NCBI GenBank assembly: GCA_043777755.1 | Contig: JAYWHK010000179.1 | Coordinates: 1-24,707 of the forward strand | Source: CANHEE01 sp043777755 | Lineage (GTDB): Bacteria > Bacteroidota > Bacteroidia > Chitinophagales > Saprospiraceae | Reading direction: 5' to 3' | Length of the DNA: 24,707 nucleotides | Shown here: piece by piece, positions 7,079 to 14,483 of the stretch | Layout of the letters: each line of letters starts with the position of its first letter | Numbering within the stretch: position 1 is the first letter of the stretch | The notes under the pieces: model-generated | Told to the model about the DNA's origin: nothing | What the model saw: the letters and a program-made list of their open reading frames with translations, nothing else | Database searches by the model: none | Made by a program: the position numbers and the translations under genes

Positions 7079-8362
7079 CTAATTCTCACTTCTTCCAATC
7101 ATTTGCCCACTTTGAGCGGCTTTTTCGAGTGCTTCATCTTCGGCTGTTTTTGTGACAGCATTTTCATCTAAAATTTTAGATAAATCAGGCTGACCAGCAT
7201 CAATCCAAGCCGTTTGCCAAGCAGAGCCGACACTCAGAATTGAACTTCGCATACGGGCTTCGACCATTCCAGCCAATCGCTCGCTATAGGCACGGGTATA
7301 TTCAGAACATTGTGTCCGAATTGTTTTTCCAAGTCTTTCTTCAAAACAAAATTGCCTATCTGTTGGAAATATTTTAGACAAGTCTTTTTCTATAATCAAC
7401 ACAGAATCAACATATTCGTGGCTTTTCAATACAATATCCCAATATTGTTTATCGGGTCGTTCCATGTACTCGGCTTTGCCTACAAAGAAATCGTATTCAT
7501 CATCAGCGTACAATTCGGGAATACGGCTTTCCCAAAAACCATGTATGCCGTTCTGATTCGTTAGTTGTCCATTGTAGTTTTCTGTGGTATGCAAAGGAAC
7601 GTGCGCATCACCAATGTAGTGACCTATTTCGGCACTCATGCGCAGTATTTTTGTGACATCTTTTTTGCGAAAAGCATCTGTTAGTTTTTCTTGAACACGT
7701 TGCAAATTATAAGGAACAATGCCGTGTTGCGAAAAATTTTCCTTAGCAAAAACAGCATCGCAAGCAATACTTAAACCAATACTTGCAAACAACTTTTTCA
7801 AGCTGTCCACAGGCACTTGCCAGTCATCTTCGTAAAAATTACGCTCGACATTGAGTTGAAAAAAACGTTTGTAGGTTCTTTTGTCAATCGTAATACTGTC
7901 TAAATGTAGTTTTTTCTTAATGTAATCACTTTTGAAAACAATAAATTTTTTACCGACACTTGATTTTTCATTGTCTAAAAATTTTATCGTATCTTTTTGA
8001 TTTTTAACGATGTATATATCTGTAAATTTTGCAAGTGCATCTGTCCAATTGCGAGGAAGGTTGTCAAAAGGAGCTTTCCCATAACGGTCTAAATCCATAA
8101 AGTGACGTGGTGCTTCATGTTTTGTCGCATAACGTCTTTTGTCTGGATCAACAGCGTGTTCGGTGATAAACTCTATATTTTTTTTATAAAAAACCATCAT
8201 TTCGGGCGGAAGTGTAAAAACCGCCATACGATTGATGCGCTTGTGTCCGAAAAAACCCCAAATCGGATTGTTGTGTTGCTCAGAAAGAGAATCATGTAAA
8301 GGATTTTTGGCATCTAAAGTATAGTTTGCCAAAAATAAAAGAATAAATATTTTTAACTTCAT
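7079..8362 (-). CDS. S1/P1 nuclease / zinc phospholipase C-like protein
   Basis: A 427-residue exported protein, signal peptide MKLKIFILLFLANYTLDA. The mature part starts near WGFFGHKRINR, where the N-terminal Trp and a His usually bind zinc. HEAPRHFMDLDRY (about 82-94) and EIGHYIGDAHVPLH (about 245-258), followed by NGIHGFWES (271-279), give the HxxxDxH...H series that holds the zinc cluster in this superfamily. Substrate could be single-stranded nucleic acid or phospholipid; the sequence does not decide. It is longer than fungal P1, with an insertion between the two metal-binding regions. I place the start at ATG 8362: a TTG at 8380 would overlap a perfect -7 box. It probably hydrolyses material in the periplasm or outside the cell. 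Confidence 0.88.
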   Translation of the reverse strand: MKLKIFILLFLANYTLDAKNPLHDSLSEQHNNPIWGFFGHKRINRMAVFTLPPEMMVFYKKNIEFITEHAVDPDKRRYATKHEAPRHFMDLDRYGKAPFDNLPRNWTDALAKFTDIYIVKNQKDTIKFLDNEKSSVGKKFIVFKSDYIKKKLHLDSITIDKRTYKRFFQLNVERNFYEDDWQVPVDSLKKLFASIGLSIACDAVFAKENFSQHGIVPYNLQRVQEKLTDAFRKKDVTKILRMSAEIGHYIGDAHVPLHTTENYNGQLTNQNGIHGFWESRIPELYADDEYDFFVGKAEYMERPDKQYWDIVLKSHEYVDSVLIIEKDLSKIFPTDRQFCFEERLGKTIRTQCSEYTRAYSERLAGMVEARMRSSILSVGSAWQTAWIDAGQPDLSKILDENAVTKTAEDEALEKAAQSGQMIGRSEN

Positions 8363-8377
8363 TGTCGAATTTTTTTT

Positions 8378-8385
8378 CAAAGATA
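8378..8385 (-). promoter_or_regulatory. -7 box deciding the start of the S1/P1-like gene
   Basis: Minus strand TATCTTTG lies 15 bases before ATG 8362. It makes the upstream TTG at 8380 (inside the box) an unlikely start, and shows that this gene has its own promoter despite following the 94-aa gene. Confidence 0.6.
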
Positions 8386-8398
8386 GACAGCCTTTAGA

Positions 8399-8683
8399 CT
8401 AAGCAGCCTTTCCTTTTTGACTTAAAGGCGTAATCTTAGTTTCGACTTCCTGTAAAAAATGTTCTTTACTTTCTTGATTAAGATTTTGAAAATTGATATT
8501 TTCAATAATCTGTTTGAAATTATCAAAGCTTATGTCTAAAAGAGCCTTCAAAGCCATCGCTTTATCCGTTTCTGAAAGCGTATCAATAAATTTTTTATAC
8601 CTCTGATGAAAGTCTTTGGCATTTTTGAGCTTTTCAAATTCTTCTAAAAAACTCATCCAAGTCCTAAATTGATTAATTGTCAT
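8399..8683 (-). CDS. Small helical hypothetical protein, 94 aa
   Basis: A 94-residue, Lys/Glu/Gln-rich protein that should be almost wholly alpha-helical (FLEEFEKLKNAKDFHQRYKK, later EHFLQEVETK). It has no cysteine, signal peptide or membrane segment. I do not recognise it. It could be a small cytosolic binding or regulatory protein. It has two tandem -7 boxes upstream and lies head to head with the ATPase gene, but I see no functional link to either neighbour. Confidence 0.6.
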   Translation of the reverse strand: MTINQFRTWMSFLEEFEKLKNAKDFHQRYKKFIDTLSETDKAMALKALLDISFDNFKQIIENINFQNLNQESKEHFLQEVETKITPLSQKGKAA

Positions 8684-8700
8684 TCGGTTCTATTTTTCAT

Positions 8701-8728
8701 CAAAGATAGCAATTTTTTTTCAAAGATA
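8701..8728 (-). promoter_or_regulatory. Two tandem -7 boxes for the 94-aa gene
   Basis: Minus-strand TATCTTTG occurs at 8701-8708 and again at 8721-8728, 12 bases apart, 17 bases before the ATG at 8683. Either could initiate; the TTTG of the distal box lies at about the -33 position of the proximal one. Confidence 0.5.
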
Positions 8729-8769
8729 AAAATTGTTTTTATTTTTTTGAAAGTTATCGTAAAAAATGA

Positions 8770-8821
8770 TTTATATTTGGCTGTATCTATATAAAAAAGT
8801 ATATTTGCAGCCAAATATAAA
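8770..8821 (+). promoter_or_regulatory. Promoter framed by a 14-bp inverted repeat (operator-like)
   Basis: Arms 8770-8783 (reading TTATATTTGGCTG with one more T before it) and 8808-8821 are perfect reverse complements over 14 bp, 24 bp apart. Between and within them is a promoter: TTTG at 8776-8779 inside the left arm, 20 bp spacing, then TATATTTG at 8800-8807 abutting the right arm. The ATG follows at 8824. Transcription would start inside the right arm, so the pair acts as DNA rather than as an RNA hairpin, which suggests a dimeric repressor site. Confidence 0.65.
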
Positions 8822-8823
8822 AT

Positions 8824-10251
8824 ATGGATTTTAGTATTATTGGTAGAAAAACGGAAATTGAGCTTTTAGAAAGGCAATTTCAAGCAAATCAATCTTCTTT
8901 TATAGCAGTATATGGGCGAAGAAGGGTTGGCAAAACATTTTTAATTAGGTCGGTTTTTGAAGATAAAATGTCTTTTCAATTAACAGGTTTGAGCATTGCA
9001 AAAACTCAAAAACAGTTAGCTAATTTTCATGCTGCGATGCAGCGAAGTTTTCCTGATGCCATTATTCCTACTTCTTCTATGGATTGGTTTTCAGCATTTC
9101 AACACTTAATATCAGCTTTAGAAAAGAGCAATCATAGTAAAAAAGTAATTTTTTTAGATGAATTGCCTTGGATGGACACGCCAAAATCGGATTTCATCAT
9201 TGCTTTAGAGCATTTTTGGAACAGCTGGGCAAGTGCAAGACGTGATGTAATGCTTATCGTTTGTGGTTCTGCGGCATCATGGATGATTAATAACCTGATA
9301 AACAATCACGGTGGTTTACACAATCGGGTAACACATCGAATCAAATTAGAAGCATTTAGGCTTTCTGAATGTGAGGCATTTTTAAAAAGTCGGACTATTA
9401 ATTTTGACCGTTATCAATTGACTCAACTTTATATGGTAATGGGCGGTATTCCTTATTATTTGGAACAGATTAATAAAAGCCTAAGTGTTACACAAAACAT
9501 TGATAATCTGTGTTTTACGCCAAATGGACTATTGCGAAATGAGTTTTCAAACCTTTACGCTTCCTTGTTCAAAAAAGCGGATAAACATATTGAAGTGGTG
9601 AGGGCTTTAGCTCAAAAAGGGAAAGGTTTATCTCGCAACGAATTGTTGGCTGCCACACAATTGGCTAATGCAGGAAGTACAACAAAGATTTTACAAGAGT
9701 TGGAAGAAAGTGGATTTATCAGAATCTACCATACATTTGGGAAGAAAAAACGAGATACCATTTATCAATTGTGCGATTTTTACTCTCTTTTTTATTTAAA
9801 ATTTATAGAGAATAGCAGTGATTTGGATCAAAATATTTGGTTGAACAGTCTTGACAGCCCAGCTTATCGTAGTTGGAGTGGTTACGCTTTCGAACAAGTT
9901 GGAATGGCACATTTAGACCAAATCAAAAAAGCCCTGGGCATCGCTGGCGTTCAAACACATTCCTCTGCATGGCTGAGTAGTGATAAAAACGCAAAAGCTC
10001 AGATTGATTTGCTAATTGACCGTCGTGACCACGTAATAAACCTTTGTGAAATGAAGTTTTCGCTTCATCCTTTCATTATTGATAAAAAATACGCCCAAGA
10101 ATTACAGCAAAAAATAGCTGTCTTCAAACAGCAAACTCAAAGTAATAAAGCTATTTTTCTAACATTTATTACGACATTTGGCTTACAAGCCAATGAATAC
10201 GCTAATTTATTGGTACAAAATAGCTTAAAATTAGAAGAATTATTTGATTGA
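8824..10251 (+). CDS. Archaeal-type ATPase with DUF234/PD-(D/E)XK-like C-terminus
   Basis: A 475-residue cytosolic protein. IGRKTEIELLERQF is the N-terminal arm of the archaeal ATPase family (PF01637). Walker A GRRRVGKT is at 31-38 and Walker B VIFLDELPWM at about 108-117. CGSAASWM (sensor region) and HRIKLEAFRL follow, then MVMGGIPYYL and a winged-helix-like part (LSRNELLAATQLANAGS). The tail has QIDLLIDR...NLCEMKFS with Asp395, Glu409 and Lys411, the D...ExK pattern of restriction-fold nucleases, so it may be catalytically intact. The family is common as horizontally moving orphan genes. Function is unknown; defence, DNA processing or a chaperone-like role have all been considered. A single gene, with the operator-like promoter before and a palindrome after. 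Confidence 0.92.
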   Translation: MDFSIIGRKTEIELLERQFQANQSSFIAVYGRRRVGKTFLIRSVFEDKMSFQLTGLSIAKTQKQLANFHAAMQRSFPDAIIPTSSMDWFSAFQHLISALEKSNHSKKVIFLDELPWMDTPKSDFIIALEHFWNSWASARRDVMLIVCGSAASWMINNLINNHGGLHNRVTHRIKLEAFRLSECEAFLKSRTINFDRYQLTQLYMVMGGIPYYLEQINKSLSVTQNIDNLCFTPNGLLRNEFSNLYASLFKKADKHIEVVRALAQKGKGLSRNELLAATQLANAGSTTKILQELEESGFIRIYHTFGKKKRDTIYQLCDFYSLFYLKFIENSSDLDQNIWLNSLDSPAYRSWSGYAFEQVGMAHLDQIKKALGIAGVQTHSSAWLSSDKNAKAQIDLLIDRRDHVINLCEMKFSLHPFIIDKKYAQELQQKIAVFKQQTQSNKAIFLTFITTFGLQANEYANLLVQNSLKLEELFD

Positions 10252-10283
10252 TTTTTTGTAACTATTTACCACTTTTACAATTC

Positions 10284-10378
10284 TTTACCACGGAGAAACA
10301 GAGAACACAGAGTTTGACAAAAAAATTAGCCGAAGGCTAATTTTTTTGCCTCCGTGACCTCTGTTTCTCCGTGGTAAA
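10284..10378. repeat. 95-bp palindromic repeat (CCACGGAG type)
   Basis: Arms 10284-10303 and 10359-10378 (containing CCACGGAGAAACAGAG) are perfect 20-bp reverse complements around a second hairpin at 10319-10347. Repeats of this CCACGGAG...CAGAG style are scattered between genes in many environmental genomes. This one lies between the ATPase and rnhB genes and codes for nothing. Confidence 0.9.
10319..10347 (+). terminator. Hairpin terminator within the palindromic repeat
   Basis: A7TTAGCC (10319-10331), loop GAA, then GGCTAAT7 (10335-10347): 13 perfect pairs followed by seven T's, as in an intrinsic terminator for the ATPase gene. It is symmetric and can act on both strands. Confidence 0.75.
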
Positions 10379-10438
10379 AATGAAAAATCTTCGATTTTTA
10401 TCGACGCTAAACAGTTACGATTTTTTAATAAAAACACT

Positions 10439-11044
10439 ATGCTACTATCCTATTTTTCTGAAAATCTACTCGAAGCGGGCTGCGACGAAGCTGGCAGAGG
10501 TTGCTTGGCTGGTCCTGTGACAGCCGCAGCGGTGATTTTGCCAAAAGATTTTTACCACCAAGATTTGAATGATTCTAAGCAACTCACTGAAAATCAACGA
10601 GATATGTTGCGACCAATCATTGAAAAAGAAGCAATCGCTTGGGTAGTAGCGCACGTTTATCCTTTGGAAATTGACGAGATAAATATTTTAAATGCTTCTT
10701 TTTTGGCGATGCACCGAGCCTTAGACCAACTGCTAATCCGACCAGAACAGTTGCTGATTGATGGCAATCGTTTCAAAAAATACCAAGAACTTCCGCATCA
10801 TTGCATCGTCAAAGGCGATGGGAAATATTTGTCGATTGCTGCGGCTTCTGTTTTGGCAAAAACACATCGGGATGATTATATGTCCTTGATAGACAAGGAG
10901 TTCCCTCAATACAATTGGAAAAAAAACAAAGGTTATCCAACCATTGCGCACCGCAAAGCGATTGCGGAAACGGGCGATTGCCACTATCATCGAAAAACAT
11001 TTCGACTGCTCGCAGAAGGGCAATTGAGTTTGTTTGAGAAATGA
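10439..11044 (+). CDS. rnhB: Ribonuclease HII
   Basis: RNase HII cleaves the RNA strand of RNA-DNA hybrids, in particular single ribonucleotides in DNA. The 201-residue protein has the full set of motifs: GCDEAGRGCLAGPV with Asp16 and Glu17, LNDSKQL, LLIDGN with Asp108, and KGDGKYLSIAAASVLAKTHRD with Asp145. The C-terminal GYPTIAHRKAI and HRKTF complete the family pattern, and length is normal. ATG at 10439 places the catalytic motif at the expected distance. It stands alone between a palindromic repeat and a hairpin terminator. Confidence 0.97.
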   Translation: MLLSYFSENLLEAGCDEAGRGCLAGPVTAAAVILPKDFYHQDLNDSKQLTENQRDMLRPIIEKEAIAWVVAHVYPLEIDEINILNASFLAMHRALDQLLIRPEQLLIDGNRFKKYQELPHHCIVKGDGKYLSIAAASVLAKTHRDDYMSLIDKEFPQYNWKKNKGYPTIAHRKAIAETGDCHYHRKTFRLLAEGQLSLFEK

Positions 11045-11084
11045 AAAAAGCGTTCATCAAGAACCCTTGATAAACGCTTTTTTT
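11044..11084 (+). terminator. Terminator after rnhB
   Basis: AAAAAGCGTT (11045-11054) and ATCAAG (11056-11061) pair with CTTGAT (11066-11071) and AACGCTTTTT (from 11073), with one mismatch, loop AACC, and a T-run. The stem begins at the last base of the rnhB stop codon. It could also end the convergent DUF2853 gene. Confidence 0.85.
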
Positions 11085-11115
11085 ATTTTCATTTGAACTA
11101 AAAATTAGCTTTTGA

Positions 11116-11457
11116 CTAAGCGTATTTTTCTTCTAAGCCCAATTGTTTTACCAAGTGGTAGTAGAAAATAGCTCTGTGTTTGCTACGGTTGCTGCTACCC
11201 ATTGCTTCGCAAGTGGCGTTGATAGCCGCATCTAAGTTAGCTCCATCTTCTAAGCCCATCTTCTTGATTAAGAAGTTAGCTTTTACTCGATCTTTTTCAG
11301 TTTGATCAGCGCAAGATACAGTAGATGAATCTTTGTTGTAGATTGATGGACCTAAGCCCTTCGCAACTTTCTCCAATAATGCCTCATCTAAGTCAGAAAG
11401 ACCTATGGTTGTGTAAGCACTTTTGTAAGTATCCATTGCTTCAACGAATTTACTCAT
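11116..11457 (-). CDS. DUF2853 family protein
   Basis: A 113-residue cytosolic protein recognised as DUF2853: MSKFVEAMDTYKSAY, a helical region, and the C-terminal motif SKHRAIFYYHLVKQLGLEEKY, with LIKKMGL in the middle. Function of the family is unknown. The start at 11457 (MSKF) is preferred to one 25 codons upstream: the longer version begins inside the promoter and gives an extension unlike the family. Well conserved small protein with its own promoter and a hairpin beyond its end. Confidence 0.9.
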   Translation of the reverse strand: MSKFVEAMDTYKSAYTTIGLSDLDEALLEKVAKGLGPSIYNKDSSTVSCADQTEKDRVKANFLIKKMGLEDGANLDAAINATCEAMGSSNRSKHRAIFYYHLVKQLGLEEKYA

Positions 11458-11501
11458 AATAGTATTTAATTGTTTTAGTGATAAAAATTTATTTTGTCGT
11501 A

Positions 11502-11532
11502 CAAAGATAGTGTTAATTGTTGATACACACAA
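11502..11532 (-). promoter_or_regulatory. Promoter of the DUF2853 gene
   Basis: Minus strand TTG (11530-11532), 20 bp, then TATCTTTG (11502-11509): the complete Bacteroidota -33/-7 pattern, 44 bases before the ATG at 11457. It also shows that the longer reading frame start is not used. Confidence 0.65.
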
Positions 11533-11609
11533 GGAAAAAAGCTAACTTTTCTTTTTTTTTATCGTTTAAAGCTACATTTTTTTATTATTTATTTTAAAAA
11601 TTATACTAT

Positions 11610-13397
11610 ATGAAAAATATTCTCCTTTTGAGTATTTGTTTTTTGAATGTTTTTACTGCAATTGGACAGACAGGAATCCCAATTTTGCAAGGCTCGATTA
11701 TCAATAAAAATACCGTTTTTTCAAAAAATACTTATACCTTTAAGTCTAATTCTGACTTGAAATCAAGTGTTTTGGTCATTGCTGGTAATAATATTGTACT
11801 TGATTTTTCTGATGCAACACTGTCGGGAAGCCTAAATAGTGCGAATCCTGAGCAATTTGAAGGTTTGGGAGTTCTAATAAAAAACTCCAAAAATGTGACG
11901 CTGAAAAATTTATCTATTAAAGGGTATAAAGTTGCTTTAAAGATTGAAAATTCGGATTCTGTGCAGATTCAAAACTGTGATTTTTCTTACAATTACCGCC
12001 CAAAACTCTTTTCTACTTTTGAAAAAAACGATATTCGAGATACACTTTCTTTTGAAAAAAATGAAAAAAACGAATGGTTTACACTCGGTTGTGGTGTTTA
12101 TATTCAAGATGCTCGTGCGATTTCTATCAAAGATTGTAAAATAAAACAAGGTTTTAATGGCATCTTGATACACAATTCATCAAACTGCTTGGTGATGAAC
12201 AACGAGATTCAGTTCAATTCAGGCGTTGGTGTTGGACTTTACCGTTCTTCGGTGAATGATATTGTTCACAACAAACTGGATTGGACAGCACGCAAACAAA
12301 ATGCTGCTGGAATCCTAATTTTTGAGCAATCTTCTAACAATACGATTGCCCGAAATTCCGCAACGCACTGTGATAAAGGGATTTGGCTTTGGGCAGGGCA
12401 GGAAACACTTGATACTGGTTTGGGCGGCTCAAATGGCAACTACATTTACGAAAATGATTGTTCTTATGCTTTTCAAAACGGCATCGAAACGAGCTTTAGT
12501 AGTAACAATATCGTAAGAAATAAGGCGAATTTTTGCAATACAGGTATTGTTGCCTCTTATTGTTCGGCATCTGTTGTTTGGTCTAATGAGCTGAAAAACA
12601 ATCAGTTGTGTGCTATTGACATGGAACACCCAATGGAAAATATCATTAGAAACAATACTTTTTCGCAAAATAAAATAGGCATCAAGATTTCTACTCGTAC
12701 AACACAACCGAATTTTATTTTTATAGAAAAAAAACCTATTGATTTTGGTTTGGTGCGTGTGATGCAAAACAACATCAGCGGCGAACCAAATCCTTTTTAT
12801 ATAGATGGCGTGCAAAATGTGTTTATTTCTGGTAATATTTTAAAATCTTTTGGCAATTTGGGCGTTTTAAAAAGAGAAAACAAGGGTTTTCAATTTGAAA
12901 AAAACATTATTTATCAAGATACCGCTTGGGGTGATTTTGCGCAGTTCAACAAACCAATGCAAAACATGGTCAGCAAAAGTGGAAATTGGTCGTTTCCTCT
13001 CAATGAGTTTGGCATAGAGCCTTATGTTCCTAAATTTATTCCAGAAGGCGGAAAGTCTATACAACTATCTGAAAATCAAATAATTGGACGAGATAATATT
13101 TTAATCAATGCTTATGGTGCATACAATTTTGAATACCCAATTATCGTTTTGAAAAAACAAAATGGAATTGACTTGACGTTTGAAATTTTAGGGCAAAAAG
13201 GTGAATTTTGGCAAATCGAAACGCATAATTTAGCGGAAGTAGAAACCCAAAGAGGCACATTTCCAGCCATTTTGAATGCAAAAGCTAAAGATAAAACAAC
13301 TCCTTTTGGTATAAAATTAGTCTATGTAGGCAAAGAATTTGTGACACAATTTGGTGAAAAAATCGCAAAAGGAACTACCTTTGAGTTTAAATTATAA
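11610..13397 (+). CDS. Exported right-handed beta-helix (NosD/PbH1-like) protein
   Basis: A 595-residue secreted protein: signal peptide MKNILLLSICFLNVFTAIGQ, then parallel beta-helix rungs from about residue 50 to 420. Typical rungs are IVLDFSDATLSG, NVTLKNLSIKGY, SVQIQNCDFSYN, NCLVMNNEIQFN and NTIARNSATHCDKGIWLW, with the regular Asn positions of PbH1 repeats. The last 150 residues are not helical rungs and may form a separate beta domain. Such proteins bind or cut polysaccharides, or act as NosD-like periplasmic factors. No catalytic set can be picked out by eye, so enzyme activity is not claimed. The APH-fold kinase starts 37 bases downstream and may share the transcript. Confidence 0.85.
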   Translation: MKNILLLSICFLNVFTAIGQTGIPILQGSIINKNTVFSKNTYTFKSNSDLKSSVLVIAGNNIVLDFSDATLSGSLNSANPEQFEGLGVLIKNSKNVTLKNLSIKGYKVALKIENSDSVQIQNCDFSYNYRPKLFSTFEKNDIRDTLSFEKNEKNEWFTLGCGVYIQDARAISIKDCKIKQGFNGILIHNSSNCLVMNNEIQFNSGVGVGLYRSSVNDIVHNKLDWTARKQNAAGILIFEQSSNNTIARNSATHCDKGIWLWAGQETLDTGLGGSNGNYIYENDCSYAFQNGIETSFSSNNIVRNKANFCNTGIVASYCSASVVWSNELKNNQLCAIDMEHPMENIIRNNTFSQNKIGIKISTRTTQPNFIFIEKKPIDFGLVRVMQNNISGEPNPFYIDGVQNVFISGNILKSFGNLGVLKRENKGFQFEKNIIYQDTAWGDFAQFNKPMQNMVSKSGNWSFPLNEFGIEPYVPKFIPEGGKSIQLSENQIIGRDNILINAYGAYNFEYPIIVLKKQNGIDLTFEILGQKGEFWQIETHNLAEVETQRGTFPAILNAKAKDKTTPFGIKLVYVGKEFVTQFGEKIAKGTTFEFKL

Positions 13398-13434
13398 TTA
13401 AAAAAACTACCCTCTCAATCTTAAAACGTTACCC

Positions 13435-14343
13435 ATGTTTCCATTTTTCAACCTGTATGAAATGGAGCACTCTTTTGGACATTATCAAAAGTGGTGCGAA
13501 CCATTGAAAAAATTGGATACGCTTGTCTATTTGGAAGAAGATTCCGACGGAAAAGCCCAAATCCTAAAATATTATAAGCCAAATAAACGTATTTTTATCA
13601 ATAAGATAAAGCAATTGCAATATTTTTTGGCTTTTTTACAAAACGAAAAACAACTTAATGTACCTCAATATCTTTGTGAAAAAATTGAGTTGCGGCAACA
13701 TGAAAACGAGCCTCGTTACTTCGTACCACTGACTTACATCAAAGGAAAATTATTAAAAAAATACCTGATTGTTTCCGCTGCGATGATAGGCGAAAAAGCA
13801 GCGAAATTGCACAACGCTGCGGCTGATTTTGACAAAAAAATTCGCACACACCACATCAATCAAATGTTGGTGTCGAAAATTAAAAACCTGATTTTACGAA
13901 GTGCTGAACTCAATGCCAAACAAAAGAAAATATTAAAGAAAAAATGTCTTGCTATTCAAAATGTAATGACTTTACTTGGAAAAAATAAAGAACATTATGG
14001 GCTGATTCACAGCGATTTGCATAGAGATAATTGGATTTTTGATAAAAATGAAGCACACCCAATTGATTTTGATGAATTGGCTTACGGACATTTTTTGACA
14101 GATATTGCCATTGTTTTACACGATTTCGGAACAGATAAACCCAAGTTGAACGCTAAATTTTTGGAATATTATCACTCTAATCGACCTTTGCCAGAAAATT
14201 ATGAAGCCTTGATGCTTGATTTTCAGTACATTGCACCTTTGCTTTACCTCAATTGGTTTTATGCAAAAGGAAATACTTCTGTCCGTGAAGATGAGAAAAT
14301 AAAAGTTGTTGCCATGAAAAATTTAATGCTTTTGACAGCATAA
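13435..14343 (+). CDS. APH-fold phosphotransferase (protein-kinase-like)
   Basis: A 302-residue cytosolic protein of the aminoglycoside/choline kinase superfamily. The catalytic loop IHSDLHRDNWIFD (191-203) has the Asp and Asn of the HxDxxxxN motif, and IDFDELAYGHFLTDIA (210-225) has the metal-binding Asp. An N-lobe with ILKYYKP, which may hold the ATP Lys, precedes it. Substrate cannot be inferred: relatives phosphorylate antibiotics, choline, homoserine, fructosamine or sugars. Downstream, the 140-base gap holds an inverted repeat at a promoter. An internal ATG at residue 10 (MEHSFG) is an alternative start. Confidence 0.85.
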   Translation: MFPFFNLYEMEHSFGHYQKWCEPLKKLDTLVYLEEDSDGKAQILKYYKPNKRIFINKIKQLQYFLAFLQNEKQLNVPQYLCEKIELRQHENEPRYFVPLTYIKGKLLKKYLIVSAAMIGEKAAKLHNAAADFDKKIRTHHINQMLVSKIKNLILRSAELNAKQKKILKKKCLAIQNVMTLLGKNKEHYGLIHSDLHRDNWIFDKNEAHPIDFDELAYGHFLTDIAIVLHDFGTDKPKLNAKFLEYYHSNRPLPENYEALMLDFQYIAPLLYLNWFYAKGNTSVREDEKIKVVAMKNLMLLTA

Positions 14344-14418
14344 ATCGTGTGCAAAATCATTTACTACCGCTTTGAGTTACTCAAAACAATGCTAATTAAT
14401 TTAGCCAAGCATTTAAGT

Positions 14419-14459
14419 GATACAACTTGTTCCAAATCTCGTTACAAGTTGTATCTTTG
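14419..14459 (+). promoter_or_regulatory. Promoter overlapped by a 12-bp inverted repeat
   Basis: GATACAACTTGT (14419-14430) and ACAAGTTGTATC (14444-14455) are perfect reverse complements 13 bp apart. TTG at 14427-14429 and TATCTTTG at 14452-14459, 22 bp apart, form the promoter of the methyltransferase gene (ATG 14484). The left arm covers the -33 site and the right arm enters the -7 site, so a dimeric protein here would block it. It could instead be the terminator of the APH-fold gene. Confidence 0.55.
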
Positions 14460-14483
14460 TATTTTATAAACACTACATAACTT

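Noticed and set aside
8363..8380. Longer start for the S1/P1-like gene at TTG 8380
   Set aside because: It lies inside the -7 box, so the ATG at 8362 with a clean signal peptide is preferred.
11458..11532. 25-codon extension of the DUF2853 gene
   Set aside because: It would start inside the promoter (-33 to -7) and does not resemble the family.
12429..12815. 128-aa open frame on the minus strand
   Set aside because: Shadow of the beta-helix gene; no start region or promoter, and composition is not protein-like.
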